Under the pieces are notes generated by a model, which made no database searches, had not been told where the DNA came from, and saw only the letters and a list, made by a program, of their open reading frames with translations. Positions 27,626 to 36,840 of a DNA stretch of 64,000 bases are shown one piece after another. Both the position numbers and the translations under genes were made by a program. Numbering within the stretch: position 1 is the first letter of the stretch; each line of letters starts with the position of its first letter. Source of the stretch: Floridanema evergladense (GTDB taxonomy: Bacteria; Cyanobacteriota; Cyanobacteriia; Cyanobacteriales; Aerosakkonemataceae); NCBI RefSeq assembly GCF_041929205.1, contig NZ_JBHFNT010000279.1; one strand, 5' to 3'.

Positions 27626-27814
27626 TTAGTTGGCTGAACGTTTATATTTTTCCTGCAAGCGTTCTAATTTTTGCCGACGAATTTCTGCTTCTGTAATAGC
27701 AATTAATTCATCAAGCTTTATTCCGAATAAATCGAGTTGACGTTGGCTTTCACGTAATAACTCAATATTCCGCTTTCTTGTCTGTTCATCAGGAATTCTA
27801 GATTGTTCATTCAT
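27626..27814 (-). CDS. Small charged helical protein
   Basis: Sixty-two residues if started at ATG 27814, which overlaps the TGA of the upstream gene in an ATGA, the usual sign of coupled translation; an in-frame start four codons earlier (27826) is possible. It is rich in R, E, K and L and predicted as helices or coiled coil (RQLDLFGIKLDELIAITEAE). I do not recognise the family. With its partner it looks like a two-gene unit of the toxin-antitoxin or adaptor type, but nothing proves this. Confidence 0.55.
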   Translation of the reverse strand: MNEQSRIPDEQTRKRNIELLRESQRQLDLFGIKLDELIAITEAEIRRQKLERLQEKYKRSAN

Positions 27815-28035
27815 GGCAAATTCCAACTTCTTTTAACTTCATGAATACTTGCTTGGCAAGCGTCACGAGCAGCTTGTCCCTGTTGTATACCTTGTTCTAA
27901 TAAACTTAACATATCAGCAGGAGCAGTTGGTTGAATTTCCAAAATTCTCAATAACAGCGTGTTTAGGCGAGAATAGCGTGCTGTAAGTTTTTCTCTAGCA
28001 CTATAAAGTTCTTCTAAATTAGGAATTTTTGCCAT
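27811..28035 (-). CDS. Small helical protein of unknown function
   Basis: Seventy-four residues, mostly helix: YSAREKLTARYSRLNTLLLRI, then ADMLSLLEQGIQQGQAARD. There is no signal or membrane segment and I do not recognise the family. It is the first gene of a two-gene minus-strand unit with 27626-27814, joined by an ATGA overlap. Between it and the next plus-strand gene are about 150 A+T-rich bases that should hold both promoters. Confidence 0.55.
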   Translation of the reverse strand: MAKIPNLEELYSAREKLTARYSRLNTLLLRILEIQPTAPADMLSLLEQGIQQGQAARDACQASIHEVKRSWNLP

Positions 28036-28185
28036 ATAACTTGAAGTTAACGGTAAATTTATAATATTATATAATAGCCATTAAATGATAGTTATTATAG
28101 TCTAACAACATTTTGCAACATTTTTCTCTCTCTTTCTTTCCTCTGCGTCCTCTGTGTCTGAAACGGTTCATAAAAAGGAGTATTT

Positions 28186-28695
28186 ATGTCAACAATCATT
28201 TGGGAACAAGGTAGCAACAACCCGGAAAATGCCGATAATTTTGCTATTATCAAACAATGGGTTGCTAATCTCAATGGCAAAGAAATTCTTTGGAAACAGC
28301 GATTACTTCCTCCTAATGGTGATGTGCGAGAAATTGACTGGGAAGCGCAACGTTTTGATGAAAAATTTATTATATTTAATTCTGAGATTCGCGGTATTAC
28401 TTTTTATTGGCAAAAACCTGATTCACCCCAAGAACGCAACACCACACCTGCTAAATTAGAGTTAGATACCCTAAAACAACAATTGTATGTTTATCTGCAA
28501 TCACAAAAAGATGTGGTGATTCGGTTAGCTTTACTGGAAAGAGTTTATCAAAAATTTCAGATGATTAATCCCCAGGTAGAAGTTAACAGATTGGGTGAAA
28601 ATTATGTATTGATTATCCGGGATGAGAAACAACAAATAGAAGTGAAAGTGGCTTTGACACCCGAAAAAATTACTCAGTTAAAAGAACAAATTTAG
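28186..28695 (+). CDS. Unrecognised 169-residue soluble protein
   Basis: A good AAGGAG ribosome site at 28173-28178 supports this start. Residues 1-85 look like a beta-rich domain (WKQRLLPPNGDVREIDWEA; IRGITFYWQ). Residues 95-169 look like alpha/beta with QLYVYLQSQKDVVIRLALLERVY. No secretion or membrane signal is present, and I know no function. A strong palindrome directly after the stop may terminate it. The next gene converges. Confidence 0.6.
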   Translation: MSTIIWEQGSNNPENADNFAIIKQWVANLNGKEILWKQRLLPPNGDVREIDWEAQRFDEKFIIFNSEIRGITFYWQKPDSPQERNTTPAKLELDTLKQQLYVYLQSQKDVVIRLALLERVYQKFQMINPQVEVNRLGENYVLIIRDEKQQIEVKVALTPEKITQLKEQI

Positions 28696-28726
28696 CTTAC
28701 CGACTTCTTGAAGAAGTCGGTAAGCT
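28694..28726. terminator. Perfect inverted repeat, likely bidirectional terminator
   Basis: The arms AGCTTACCGACTTCTT and AAGAAGTCGGTAAGCT (16 bp each) flank one base, between two convergent genes. There is no long T run, so terminator function is an inference from position and stem strength. Confidence 0.6.
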
Positions 28727-28737
28727 GAACAGCAGTT

Positions 28738-31101
28738 TTAAGACCTAGAATTGTTAGTAGAAGGTTTTACTGCTGGAGTCCTTCTAGTTCGATTAGTATT
28801 AGAAGGTTCTACCGTAGTAGTGCGCCTAGTGCGAGAAGTATTACCTTTATCGGGATTTGAATGTCTGAGAGACTGAGTTTGTCTGCCACTATTGTTATTA
28901 GCTGGTTGTCTAGTAGGAGCAGCTTGTCTTTTTTGGATAGTAGTTTCTCCAACTACATAAGGTGAAGAGATATCAGCTACTTCTCCGGTACTTACTAAGG
29001 CGCGATAAATTAGTGCTGCAACTTCGGCTCTGGTGGCTGCTCGTTGGGGGTTTAAAGAGCGAACAATGGGATAATTTACTACAATATTTCGTTCTGTGAC
29101 TGCGGCTATTAAAGTACGATCGCCCTTGGGAATACTAGCACCATCGGTGTAGACACGCAAAGTTCTTTCCGTAGCGACAGTCGGAGCATAATTCAACCCT
29201 TTAGCTAAAGCTACCAAAACATCTAAGCGAGTAATCTTTTCTTCCGGGCGAAAATTTCCCCGACTATCAGCATCTAAAAAGCCCATTTCGTAAGCTTCTT
29301 TAATAGCTGGATATGCCCAATAATTAGCATTCACATCCTTGAGAGCAGCAACTTCCCGCTTTTTATCTTGATTAAAAGCGCCAGTAATAATGATGGCAAA
29401 CTCTGCCCTAGTTAAAGATGCTGTTGGGCGATATAAACCATCGGGATAACCTTGAATCACTCCTTTTTCAGCCAATTTACTAATAAATTTTCTTGCCCAA
29501 TAATTTGCAGGTACATCGGGAAAACTTGCTTGAATTTCGGCGTTATTTGGTTGAGTATTAGTGCGAGTTTGTTCGCCAGTTTGGGGAGTTGTCGGTTGAG
29601 TGGAACTTGTAGGTTGCTCGGAATTTGTCGGTTGAGTGGAACTTGGGGTTTGAGTGGAACTTGTTGCTGTTTCTGAATTCAAATTAAAAGTAGATTCATT
29701 ATTACTTGCCACATTGGTAATTGGTTTTTGTGAACCGGGAACAGCAGTAATACTTGCGGGTAAATTAGTCGAAAAAACTTTAATTTCTGTACCTGTACTA
29801 CCCCTAACTGCGCTGGGAAAAACTCCGGTTTCTGGTGGAATTGGTAATCCAGCAACTTGATACCAAGTTTTGTCGATTCCTTGGGTATTTCTGAGGAAAA
29901 CTGCACTTTCTTGACTTGGTGTGATGCCAGTGATATTAGTGTAGAAATCGTAAGAATTTGCACCTCGATCGATCGCAGCATTTTCGTCAACATCTAAACC
30001 GTAAACAGTGCGAACGATGCGCGAAACTAAGGGACGATTGCCAAGAATAATGTTAACTGAGGATCTTTGGGGTAAAACTTCAAATTCGCTAAACCCAATC
30101 AGGCGATTCTGATAATTATACAAGCGAATGACAACGCGATCGCCCGGATTTACCCCCCCAACAAACTTCGCCCTTTGATTCACTTGATAGCGGTAATCTC
30201 CCATGTATCTTTCACTGGCAAAATTGCTATCTTTCGACATCACAGAAAGACGGGCAATCACCTCGGATAAATTAGCCGCAGGTTGCCAAATTGCGATGCT
30301 AAATTCTCCCGTACCTTTAGCAGAAGTTGGCTGACTTACTGTAGTAGTTTGCCTTGGCGTGCGGGTTTGCGTAGTTGTTTGAGTGGTTCGACGATTGTTG
30401 TTAATTGCAGTTTGCCCTTGTGTTGGCGCAGCAGTCTGACGACGTACAGTAGTAGTAGTTTGCCGTTGCGTGCGAGTTGCAGTTCCTCCAGAAGTGCGAG
30501 TACTGGTGGTAGTTTGAGTAGTTTGGCGACGGCTACTAGTGTTAGTTTGCCGTTCCGTTGGTGTAGCCGCTGACTCAGATTCTGTAGACGCAGCCTGACT
30601 ATTGGCAATATTCTGAGTAGCAATGGCATCCAACTTCACCAAAGAACCAGACATATTACTGCGATAAACCCAGCGTTGAGTTGCACTTGCCACTACCACT
30701 TCCCAACCCGGAACTTTCCCTTCCGCGCAAGGAACTCCAGGGCTACTAATTCCCAAACAACCATTCGCCCAAGTTTGCTGTTTTGCTTCCACAATCTTTA
30801 AAGCAGAAGGTTCTATCCCCGTCTGTTGGGACAAATTTTGAATTACTGCATCGCTAACCGCTGGGGGAACTAGGGATTGATTAATTACCCTTACTCTTCT
30901 CCTAGTGGGTTTTTGTCCTAAAATTAATCGATCTGCTGCCGAATTTTCACTAATCCGTTGTTCTTGGTTAATTTTCTCTGCTATTTGATTCCTAACTACT
31001 GACAGCCTGCTTTCTTGTGCATTGGCGGCTGTTTGAATAACTACCAAACTGGCAGAAGCAAAAACCAATCTGCCCAGTAAAGCTAAAAAACCTCGATTCA
31101 T
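28738..31101 (-). CDS. SLH-domain surface protein with Thr/Gln/Arg-rich linker
   Basis: I start this at ATG 31101, which has GAGGAGA just upstream, rather than six codons earlier; this gives 787 residues. A signal peptide (LLGRLVFASASLVVIQTAANA) is followed by a region with a CxGI...PCAEGK pair of cysteines, and then a long low-complexity T/Q/R/S stretch at about 175-270. Next come a beta-rich domain (about 275-430) and another T/S/Q linker. Three SLH modules lie at about 528-715 (FPDVPANYWARKFISKL; YPDGLYRPTASLTRAEF). SLH modules bind cell-wall glycans. The basic T/R/P-rich C-terminal tail is unusual. The outer membrane or peptidoglycan layer is the likely site. Confidence 0.85.
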   Translation of the reverse strand: MNRGFLALLGRLVFASASLVVIQTAANAQESRLSVVRNQIAEKINQEQRISENSAADRLILGQKPTRRRVRVINQSLVPPAVSDAVIQNLSQQTGIEPSALKIVEAKQQTWANGCLGISSPGVPCAEGKVPGWEVVVASATQRWVYRSNMSGSLVKLDAIATQNIANSQAASTESESAATPTERQTNTSSRRQTTQTTTSTRTSGGTATRTQRQTTTTVRRQTAAPTQGQTAINNNRRTTQTTTQTRTPRQTTTVSQPTSAKGTGEFSIAIWQPAANLSEVIARLSVMSKDSNFASERYMGDYRYQVNQRAKFVGGVNPGDRVVIRLYNYQNRLIGFSEFEVLPQRSSVNIILGNRPLVSRIVRTVYGLDVDENAAIDRGANSYDFYTNITGITPSQESAVFLRNTQGIDKTWYQVAGLPIPPETGVFPSAVRGSTGTEIKVFSTNLPASITAVPGSQKPITNVASNNESTFNLNSETATSSTQTPSSTQPTNSEQPTSSTQPTTPQTGEQTRTNTQPNNAEIQASFPDVPANYWARKFISKLAEKGVIQGYPDGLYRPTASLTRAEFAIIITGAFNQDKKREVAALKDVNANYWAYPAIKEAYEMGFLDADSRGNFRPEEKITRLDVLVALAKGLNYAPTVATERTLRVYTDGASIPKGDRTLIAAVTERNIVVNYPIVRSLNPQRAATRAEVAALIYRALVSTGEVADISSPYVVGETTIQKRQAAPTRQPANNNSGRQTQSLRHSNPDKGNTSRTRRTTTVEPSNTNRTRRTPAVKPSTNNSRS

Positions 31102-31237
31102 GATTCTCCTCTGCCACACTTAGACAAAACTGGTTGAGTTTAATTCCTTAAGTAAATGTTCCTGAATATAATCACTGGAAATCCAGACATAATATCATAT
31201 AAGAGATAATACTTTACGAAACTTTATACATATCCAG

Positions 31238-32128
31238 GTGACAACTCAGCAGTTAACGAAAGCCAACCAGTTAGAAAAACTCTTCTGGGATTGGCAAGGC
31301 TACAAAATACAATACACTGTAATGGGAAGCGGTCGTCCGCTGTTACTGTTACATGGTTTTGGTGCTTCTATTGGACATTGGCGACAAAATATTCCCGCAT
31401 TAGCCGCAGGTGGTTATCGAGTTTTTGCCTTGGATTTATTGGGGTTTGGTGGTTCAGATAAACCAGCACTCAACTACAATTTGGAACTTTGGCAAGATTT
31501 AGTGAAAGATTTCCACGCTTCGCATATTCAGGAGCCTACCATTTTTGTAGGAAATTCGATCGGAGCTTTACTCAGCTTAATGGTAGTAGCAAATCATCCC
31601 GAAATTGCTGCTGGTGCTGTATTAATTAATTGTGCAGGAGGATTAAATCATCGCCCAGATGAATTAAATTTACCTTTGCGCTTCGTCATGGGAACTTTTA
31701 CTAAGTTAGTAAGTTCGCCTGTTTTTGGCCCTTTCATATTCAATATGATTCGCCAAAAACATCGAATTCGCAACACTTTAAAGCAGGTTTATATCAACAC
31801 TGATGCCATCACAGATGAATTAGTTGATATGCTTTACGAACCTTCCTGTGATGTGGGTGCCCAACAGGTTTTTGCTTCAATTTTGACAGCACCTCCCGGC
31901 CCAAGTCCTGTAGAATTGTTGCCAAAAGTTCAGCATCCTTTGTTAGTGCTTTGGGGCGAAAAAGACCCTTGGACACCAATCAAAGGGGCAGGAATTTATC
32001 AGAAATTAAGTGAAAATGGGCAGACTTTAAAGTTTATTCCCATTCCCAATACGGGGCATTGTCCTCATGATGAAAAGCCAGAACTTGTCAATCAATTAAT
32101 GTTAGATTGGTTGGCTGAGTTGAAGTAG
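31238..32128 (+). CDS. Alpha/beta fold hydrolase
   Basis: A 296-residue hydrolase with a complete triad: oxyanion block LLLHGFGASIGHW near residue 36, nucleophile Ser in FVGNSIGALLS near 109, Asp in LWGEKDPWTP near 247 and His in NTGHCPHDEKPE near 275. A cap domain occupies about 135-220. Many cyanobacteria carry such proteins; the substrate is unknown. The start is GTG 31238 and no strong ribosome site is seen. It is divergent from the SLH gene. Confidence 0.85.
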   Translation: MTTQQLTKANQLEKLFWDWQGYKIQYTVMGSGRPLLLLHGFGASIGHWRQNIPALAAGGYRVFALDLLGFGGSDKPALNYNLELWQDLVKDFHASHIQEPTIFVGNSIGALLSLMVVANHPEIAAGAVLINCAGGLNHRPDELNLPLRFVMGTFTKLVSSPVFGPFIFNMIRQKHRIRNTLKQVYINTDAITDELVDMLYEPSCDVGAQQVFASILTAPPGPSPVELLPKVQHPLLVLWGEKDPWTPIKGAGIYQKLSENGQTLKFIPIPNTGHCPHDEKPELVNQLMLDWLAELK

Positions 32129-32149
32129 ACAGGGGACTGGGGAAAAGAA

Positions 32150-32262
32150 GTGCGGGGATGGGGGGAGTTGAAGAGGTGGGGGGGTGGGGAGGTAGGGGGA
32201 TGGGGGGAATTTCTAGCTCCAGATTTCTCCCCATCTCCCCATCTCCCCATCTCCCCATTGCC
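32150..32262. repeat. Purine-rich tract and (CCCCATCT)n array
   Basis: A G-rich stretch (GGGGGGTGGGGAGGTAGGGG region, 32178-32206) is followed at 32228-32259 by four CCCCATCT octamers on the same strand. The two halves could base-pair in part. It lies between convergent genes. Confidence 0.7.
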
Positions 32263-32287
32263 TCTACCCCTGGAGCCCCTCTGCCGA

Positions 32288-32680
32288 TTATTTGACTTGT
32301 TTAACTTGCAGTAATCTGTAATAAAAGGATTTGGAGAAGTCCTTGATATTATCCCTTTGAAAGTTGAGAATTAGTTCAATTAGACAATTGACGAATTCAA
32401 AAGCAGCGATCGTAACTTCATAACTATACTCCGGGTTCCGGTCAAATTGTATCCGGCAACGAGTTAAGTCCGCTGGTAAAATGTGGTCATTCACAGACCA
32501 AGTTGCCACAAAAGGAATATTGTCACTGCCCATAATCTGACGTTCTCCTTCCAAGTAACCCCTTTGGTAAAGATTGAGTGCCCAAGGAAGGATGTTACGT
32601 TTATTAGTATGGTAGTAAGGAAGAAAAATGTTAACGATATTTGGTTGGGCTGGTTTCAGTTCTTCAAGTAATTGTGTCAT
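32288..32680 (-). CDS. Unrecognised 130-residue protein
   Basis: A soluble protein with an alpha/beta look (IVNIFLPYYHTNKRNILPWAL; IPFVATWSVNDHILPADLTRCR) and a C-terminal helix. The ATG at 32680 has ACGGAG upstream. I know no motif for it. Neighbours are a convergent hydrolase and, about 240 bp away, a divergent small gene. It is probably a conserved cyanobacterial protein, but that is an impression only. Confidence 0.6.
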   Translation of the reverse strand: MTQLLEELKPAQPNIVNIFLPYYHTNKRNILPWALNLYQRGYLEGERQIMGSDNIPFVATWSVNDHILPADLTRCRIQFDRNPEYSYEVTIAAFEFVNCLIELILNFQRDNIKDFSKSFYYRLLQVKQVK

Positions 32681-32923
32681 GCTCCGTTTTTTGCTCGCTT
32701 ACAGAGATAAATAACCTGTCGATAAGACTAATTAACAGAAAAGTACTTACCGCAATTTACATTATGTCTGACTTTACAATACTTATGTAGAAATAGAAAT
32801 AGCATAAAACACTCTACTTAAATACTAAGTGAAAACTGTTCGTACTTTTATCCTCTTTTGGACAGATGAAACACAGTTTTGCTTGAGTCAATGTGGTATT
32901 GAAAACGAGTCGAGGTAAAAGTT

Positions 32924-33157
32924 ATGGCTGTTAATAGCGATTCACAAGTCATCAGTAATCTAGAATATGATTTGCTGACTGTATTGCAAAACAAATCGGA
33001 AGCGATTAAGGCTTATGAAACATACATAAAAGATGCTGAAAACATCGGATCTCAACCTTGCGCGGAATTGTTTAAGAAGTTGCTAGAGTCAGATATGCAA
33101 CAGGCGCAGGAAATTCGCCATCACCTCCAAGAAGTCATGCAGAAAGGAAAAATGTAA
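32924..33157 (+). CDS. Small helical protein, ferritin-like hairpin
   Basis: Seventy-seven residues forming two long helices (LEYDLLTVLQNKSEAIKAYE; AELFKKLLESDMQQAQEIRH). The spacing of acidic and His residues recalls half of a ferritin-like or PA2169-type bundle, but no full metal site is visible. GAGG at 32910-32913 is a plausible ribosome site. No function can be assigned. Confidence 0.6.
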   Translation: MAVNSDSQVISNLEYDLLTVLQNKSEAIKAYETYIKDAENIGSQPCAELFKKLLESDMQQAQEIRHHLQEVMQKGKM

Positions 33158-33529
33158 CTTAATATACTGGACTAGTTATGTATAAATAGTCTGACTAGTC
33201 CATCGTATTTACTTAAACAAAGTAATTGACAAGTTGATGTTCTGTAGTGGGCAATATTACTGTAATTGAGAGGGAAAAATAATTACTCTCAAAAGAAGTT
33301 ACAGTTGAGAGATTGACAAAATTCAAAAACTGTGAAACTATCTCTGTTTCTAGAATACAGATAGTTATCGGATTAAGCTAATTGAAAGTTTATTGCAAAT
33401 TAATCTCAGTAATTAATTATTTTAGGGATTATATTTGAATAGTTAACACGAAAAATGTAGCTGATTTATAAGTTATATGGAAACGCTCTTTGAAAAGTTA
33501 GACTACATTTTTGTTACTTTAATCATGGG

Positions 33530-33781
33530 GACTGAGAGGCAGAAAAAGTATTATGGAATAACGACCCCTAGATGATAGATGCCTTATGAAAGCTGATGGA
33601 TGGGTAAAATTTTTTTAATCCTAAACCATCAGCTTCCCCTTTTCTAGATAAATTTGGCTATTTTAAAAGGATTTGGTAGAGGAATCATCATCAGGATTAA
33701 AAATCAATAGGGTGTGTCGATCGACGCTGAGGCTATGTAAGTGAAGATAAGGTAGCAGCTATATAAAAAGCTGCTTTTTTT
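33530..33781 (+). ncRNA. Candidate small RNA ending at a strong terminator
   Basis: The stem AAGCTGATGG/CCATCAGCTT with a 26-base loop is followed about 120 bases later by a terminator hairpin and T tract. The 5' end is a guess. It matches no RNA family I can name. Confidence 0.3.
33754..33781 (+). terminator. Rho-independent terminator
   Basis: A stem of AGCAGCT (33754-33760) with AGCTGCT (33769-33775), an eight-base A+T-rich loop and a run of seven T residues, read on the plus strand. Confidence 0.75.
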
Positions 33782-33800
33782 ATTAATGTTTCTCTGCTGT

Positions 33801-35483
33801 TTAACTAACTAAAAGTTGAGATGGATGTCGCCATAGCTGTTCTAATTCTGTAGCAGGTATTGTTAAATAGAGAATATCTCCAACGGTTAAGGCTGTTTCT
33901 AATAAATTCCATCCATGAATTGTTTGAGTTTTAGTTTCTAGATATAAAGGAACAAAATCAGCTGTCATAGCTGCTTCTTTGACTCGTTTACCGCAAAAAG
34001 GATGGGCGGAAGTGATGGTGGTGGCGAGGGCAACCCAGAGAGTATTTCCTGTCATGCCGTTGCCTAAAATTCTGCCTCCTAAAGCGGCAGCAGCAAAGGC
34101 AGGGGCAGCTAATTCAGTAGGACTAAATACGGCTTCAAATTCAAATACTTGTTGGACTGTGGAAGCAAATTGAGGGTCTTGATTTCGCACTATTACGGGT
34201 AGTTTGGAGTTAATTCCTTTCGCACTTAAGGCAATTTCTAAGTTGGTGATATCGTTGCTGGTGACTGCTAGTAAGGCATTGGCTTTGTTGATGTTAGCTT
34301 CTTTTAAACTGGCGGATAAACTACCGTCTCCATGAATTACGGGTACACCTATGGAACGGATGGTATTTAAAAACCGATTGTTGGGGTCTTTTTCAATCAC
34401 AACAACTTCATGTCCTTGGGAATGGAGTTGATTAGCTATTTGCATTCCAATGTCACCAAGTCCACAAATGATGAAGTGATTTTTGGTGGGAACTTGGGCG
34501 GCATCCCAAAATTGTTTGAGGCGAGTTCCTAAGACGAAATCGTTGAGTAGGGCGTAAAATATACCGACGATCGCAGCACCAATTAGCATCATAATTACGG
34601 TGAAAAATTTAATCGCTTCTGGGGCGTTTTCGGTGACTTTTTCGTTACCTCCAGCACCTGTAATCATGCCTGCGGAAAAGTACAAGGCATCGGTGAGAGT
34701 AATTTTTAAGTCGGTGAAAACGTATGTGGTGGTGGCAAAGAATAGGGTGATGAGGAGGATAAGGGAAACTATGGCTAATGCTTGTCCATGTTGTTGAAAT
34801 CGACGGAGGTTGGTGAGGAATTTAATTAGTTTTTGAATTTTGGATTGGCGATGGTTGCGGATGCTGGGTTTGGTGCCTATAATTAGTCGATCGCCAACTT
34901 GCAAAGTTTGCCCGTAAATTACCGCAGAAACTAAGTCTATTTGACCTTTGATAGGCAAATAATAGATTAACATTCGGGAGCGATCGTCCCAAAGTTCGCT
35001 TAATTTCTTGCCTTTCCAATGGTGAAATTCGTGGATACATTCTTCATGAATGGGCCAAGTTTGATTGAAGAGGCGCAGTTGTCCAATGGCACGATTTCCT
35101 AATGCGGCAAAGGCAAAGACGGGGGCGACTAAGGCGGCGACGCTAATGGTAAAGTGATCGGGTAAGATTTTGTCTAGGCGATCGCCTAAACTAGTATTGA
35201 ATAAGCGGTTAATAATCCGAATTTGCGGATTCAAAACTCTGGCTTGGGTGAGAATAGCTAAGTTTAAAGCTTCATCACTTGCAGCTAAAACTAAAGTATC
35301 TGCTTCATGTATTCCGGCTGAAATTAAAGTAGAAGCTGCTCGTAAATCTCCAACAATTATTGAGCTTTCATCAGCGATCGGTTGATGATGAACTCCGATT
35401 ACAGATGATCCTTGTTGCTTTAATAAGGTGTATATTTTATAGCCAGCTGAACTCAAGCCACAGACAATAATCCGGGTTTTCAT
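33801..35483 (-). CDS. Potassium channel with two RCK/TrkA-N domains
   Basis: A 560-residue membrane protein. Residues 1-130 form an NAD-binding TrkA-N domain (IIVCGLSSAGYKIYTLL) and about 140-205 a TrkA-C-like domain. Two membrane helices at about 235-255 and 290-315 flank a pore loop (ALYFSAGMITGAGGNE). A second NAD-binding domain starts at HFIICGLGDIGMQIANQLHSQ (about 342), with a second TrkA-C at the end. The pore sequence TGAGG differs from the usual TVGYG, so ion selectivity may differ. Regulation by nucleotide binding to the RCK domains is expected for the family. Confidence 0.83.
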   Translation of the reverse strand: MKTRIIVCGLSSAGYKIYTLLKQQGSSVIGVHHQPIADESSIIVGDLRAASTLISAGIHEADTLVLAASDEALNLAILTQARVLNPQIRIINRLFNTSLGDRLDKILPDHFTISVAALVAPVFAFAALGNRAIGQLRLFNQTWPIHEECIHEFHHWKGKKLSELWDDRSRMLIYYLPIKGQIDLVSAVIYGQTLQVGDRLIIGTKPSIRNHRQSKIQKLIKFLTNLRRFQQHGQALAIVSLILLITLFFATTTYVFTDLKITLTDALYFSAGMITGAGGNEKVTENAPEAIKFFTVIMMLIGAAIVGIFYALLNDFVLGTRLKQFWDAAQVPTKNHFIICGLGDIGMQIANQLHSQGHEVVVIEKDPNNRFLNTIRSIGVPVIHGDGSLSASLKEANINKANALLAVTSNDITNLEIALSAKGINSKLPVIVRNQDPQFASTVQQVFEFEAVFSPTELAAPAFAAAALGGRILGNGMTGNTLWVALATTITSAHPFCGKRVKEAAMTADFVPLYLETKTQTIHGWNLLETALTVGDILYLTIPATELEQLWRHPSQLLVS

Positions 35484-35773
35484 AGACTTGACCTATTAAC
35501 AAAGCTTGAAAAGCTATTCTCTAATACAAGAAGGTAGAGGGCTGACAGAAGGCAGAAGGTTCGATCGGCTTTTAAGTTCAGCTTTTTACCTGTTTTTAAC
35601 TGCTCATCATTATCTGCGACACTCTACTAGATAAAATCTTATTTTCCATCTATGTAGCGCTGGATTTTGTAGCTGAAAACACCATAAACTATTTTTATAA
35701 CTTAAAATTAATGAAACTTAGCTAAATATTTTGCGTCTATATCATTAACTGAGTGACATACTTAGGAAGATTT

Positions 35774-36271
35774 ATGAGCAAATTAATTCGATTTACTACT
35801 AGTTTAGGTATATTTGCGACGTTATTGATGGCAATTCCGGGATTCACACAAAGCCAATCTACGCCGCTAGTGATTCCAAGAACTTTACCGAATGAAAGTT
35901 TTATGGTAAATCGTACTTCGGGAACTTGTCCGCAAAGTATTGGTATTTGGACTGCTACGCGCCAATACGAAGGAGGTGGTGAGTTTACTGTAATTGCTAA
36001 TACTTTGGCGATCGCTAGTCGCGCTAGTTTAGTGCGTTCCAATAAGAAGTCTGCGGAATTTTCTGCACGGTTAAAAAGTAATTTCGCTTCCTGTGTGGGT
36101 ACAGCTACTTCTCAGGATGAAACTTTAAATCTTTATAGGTTTCGGTTGCAAAATGGAAATGTAATTTTCCGCGTGCAATTGCCTAAAGATACTCCTAGTA
36201 ATCCTTCGGAAATCATGATGAAAAATGTTATTTCTGGTCAACCTGCGGTGCGCTGGGCGATCGCTGATTAA
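35774..36271 (+). CDS. Secreted protein, first of a tandem paralogous pair
   Basis: The start ATG 35774 has AGGAAG at 35762-35767; an upstream in-frame ATG (35753) is less likely. The 165-residue protein has a signal peptide (SLGIFATLLMAIPGFTQ), so it should be exported. The mature part carries a Cys pair (SGTCPQSIGIWTATRQYEGG and FASCVGTATS) probably forming a disulfide. It ends with AVRWAIAD. I do not recognise the family. The next gene, 60 bp on, is a clear paralogue. Confidence 0.7.
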   Translation: MSKLIRFTTSLGIFATLLMAIPGFTQSQSTPLVIPRTLPNESFMVNRTSGTCPQSIGIWTATRQYEGGGEFTVIANTLAIASRASLVRSNKKSAEFSARLKSNFASCVGTATSQDETLNLYRFRLQNGNVIFRVQLPKDTPSNPSEIMMKNVISGQPAVRWAIAD

Positions 36272-36331
36272 TAGCAGATTATTTTTCAAATTTTTCAGTT
36301 CAAAATAATAGATCAAGAGTTAGGAAAGACT

Positions 36332-36826
36332 ATGAAAAGCTTCACAACTTTAACTTTAAGCCTGGGTATTTTATCTGTTTTGTTGGCAGCTAATCCAGGG
36401 ATTACACAAAATTCCCAAAGTTCTGCACCGAGAATTCCTAGTAATTCGCCAAATACAACTATTAATGTGACTAAGCGATCGGGAAATTGCCCTAGTAACA
36501 TAAAACTTTGGACTTCGTTTCGGAGTTATGAAGGTGGAGGCGAACATACAGTTATTGCTGATACTGGTGCGATCGCTAATGCTGCTAGATTAAATAACTC
36601 TGGGGCTAAGTTTGTGGAATTCACTGCACCTCTAAAATCGGAATTTGCTTCTTGTGTGGGAGAAGCTACTTCTGTTGAAGAACCTATATATAGTTTTCGA
36701 TTTAACAAGAAAAATGTGATTTTTCGGATGGATCTTTCTCCTGTTCCTGGTGAAAGGTTAACTAGAATTTCTTATAAAGGTGTAGTTTCTTCGCGTCCGG
36801 CAATTAAATGGGCGATCTCTGATTAG
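36332..36826 (+). CDS. Secreted protein, second of a tandem paralogous pair
   Basis: A 164-residue paralogue of the preceding gene. It has a signal peptide (LSLGILSVLLAANPGITQ), NCPSNIKLWTSFRSYEGGGEH, FASCVGEATS and a final AIKWAISD. Both Cys positions are kept. AGGAAAG lies just before the ATG. The two genes probably arose by tandem duplication and are co-transcribed. Localisation should be periplasmic or extracellular; the function is unknown. Confidence 0.7.
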   Translation: MKSFTTLTLSLGILSVLLAANPGITQNSQSSAPRIPSNSPNTTINVTKRSGNCPSNIKLWTSFRSYEGGGEHTVIADTGAIANAARLNNSGAKFVEFTAPLKSEFASCVGEATSVEEPIYSFRFNKKNVIFRMDLSPVPGERLTRISYKGVVSSRPAIKWAISD

Positions 36827-36840
36827 GGCAGCAGAGGAGA

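Larger units (their letters stand above)
33158..33800. other. 640 bp gap with possible small RNA
   Basis: No credible protein gene lies here. The right half holds a 10 bp stem at 33590-33599 (AAGCTGATGG) with 33626-33635 (CCATCAGCTT). It also holds a typical Rho-independent terminator at 33754-33781. Nothing on the plus strand between 33158 and the terminator explains the terminator unless the 32924 gene has a 600-base trailer or a small RNA is made. Confidence 0.45.
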
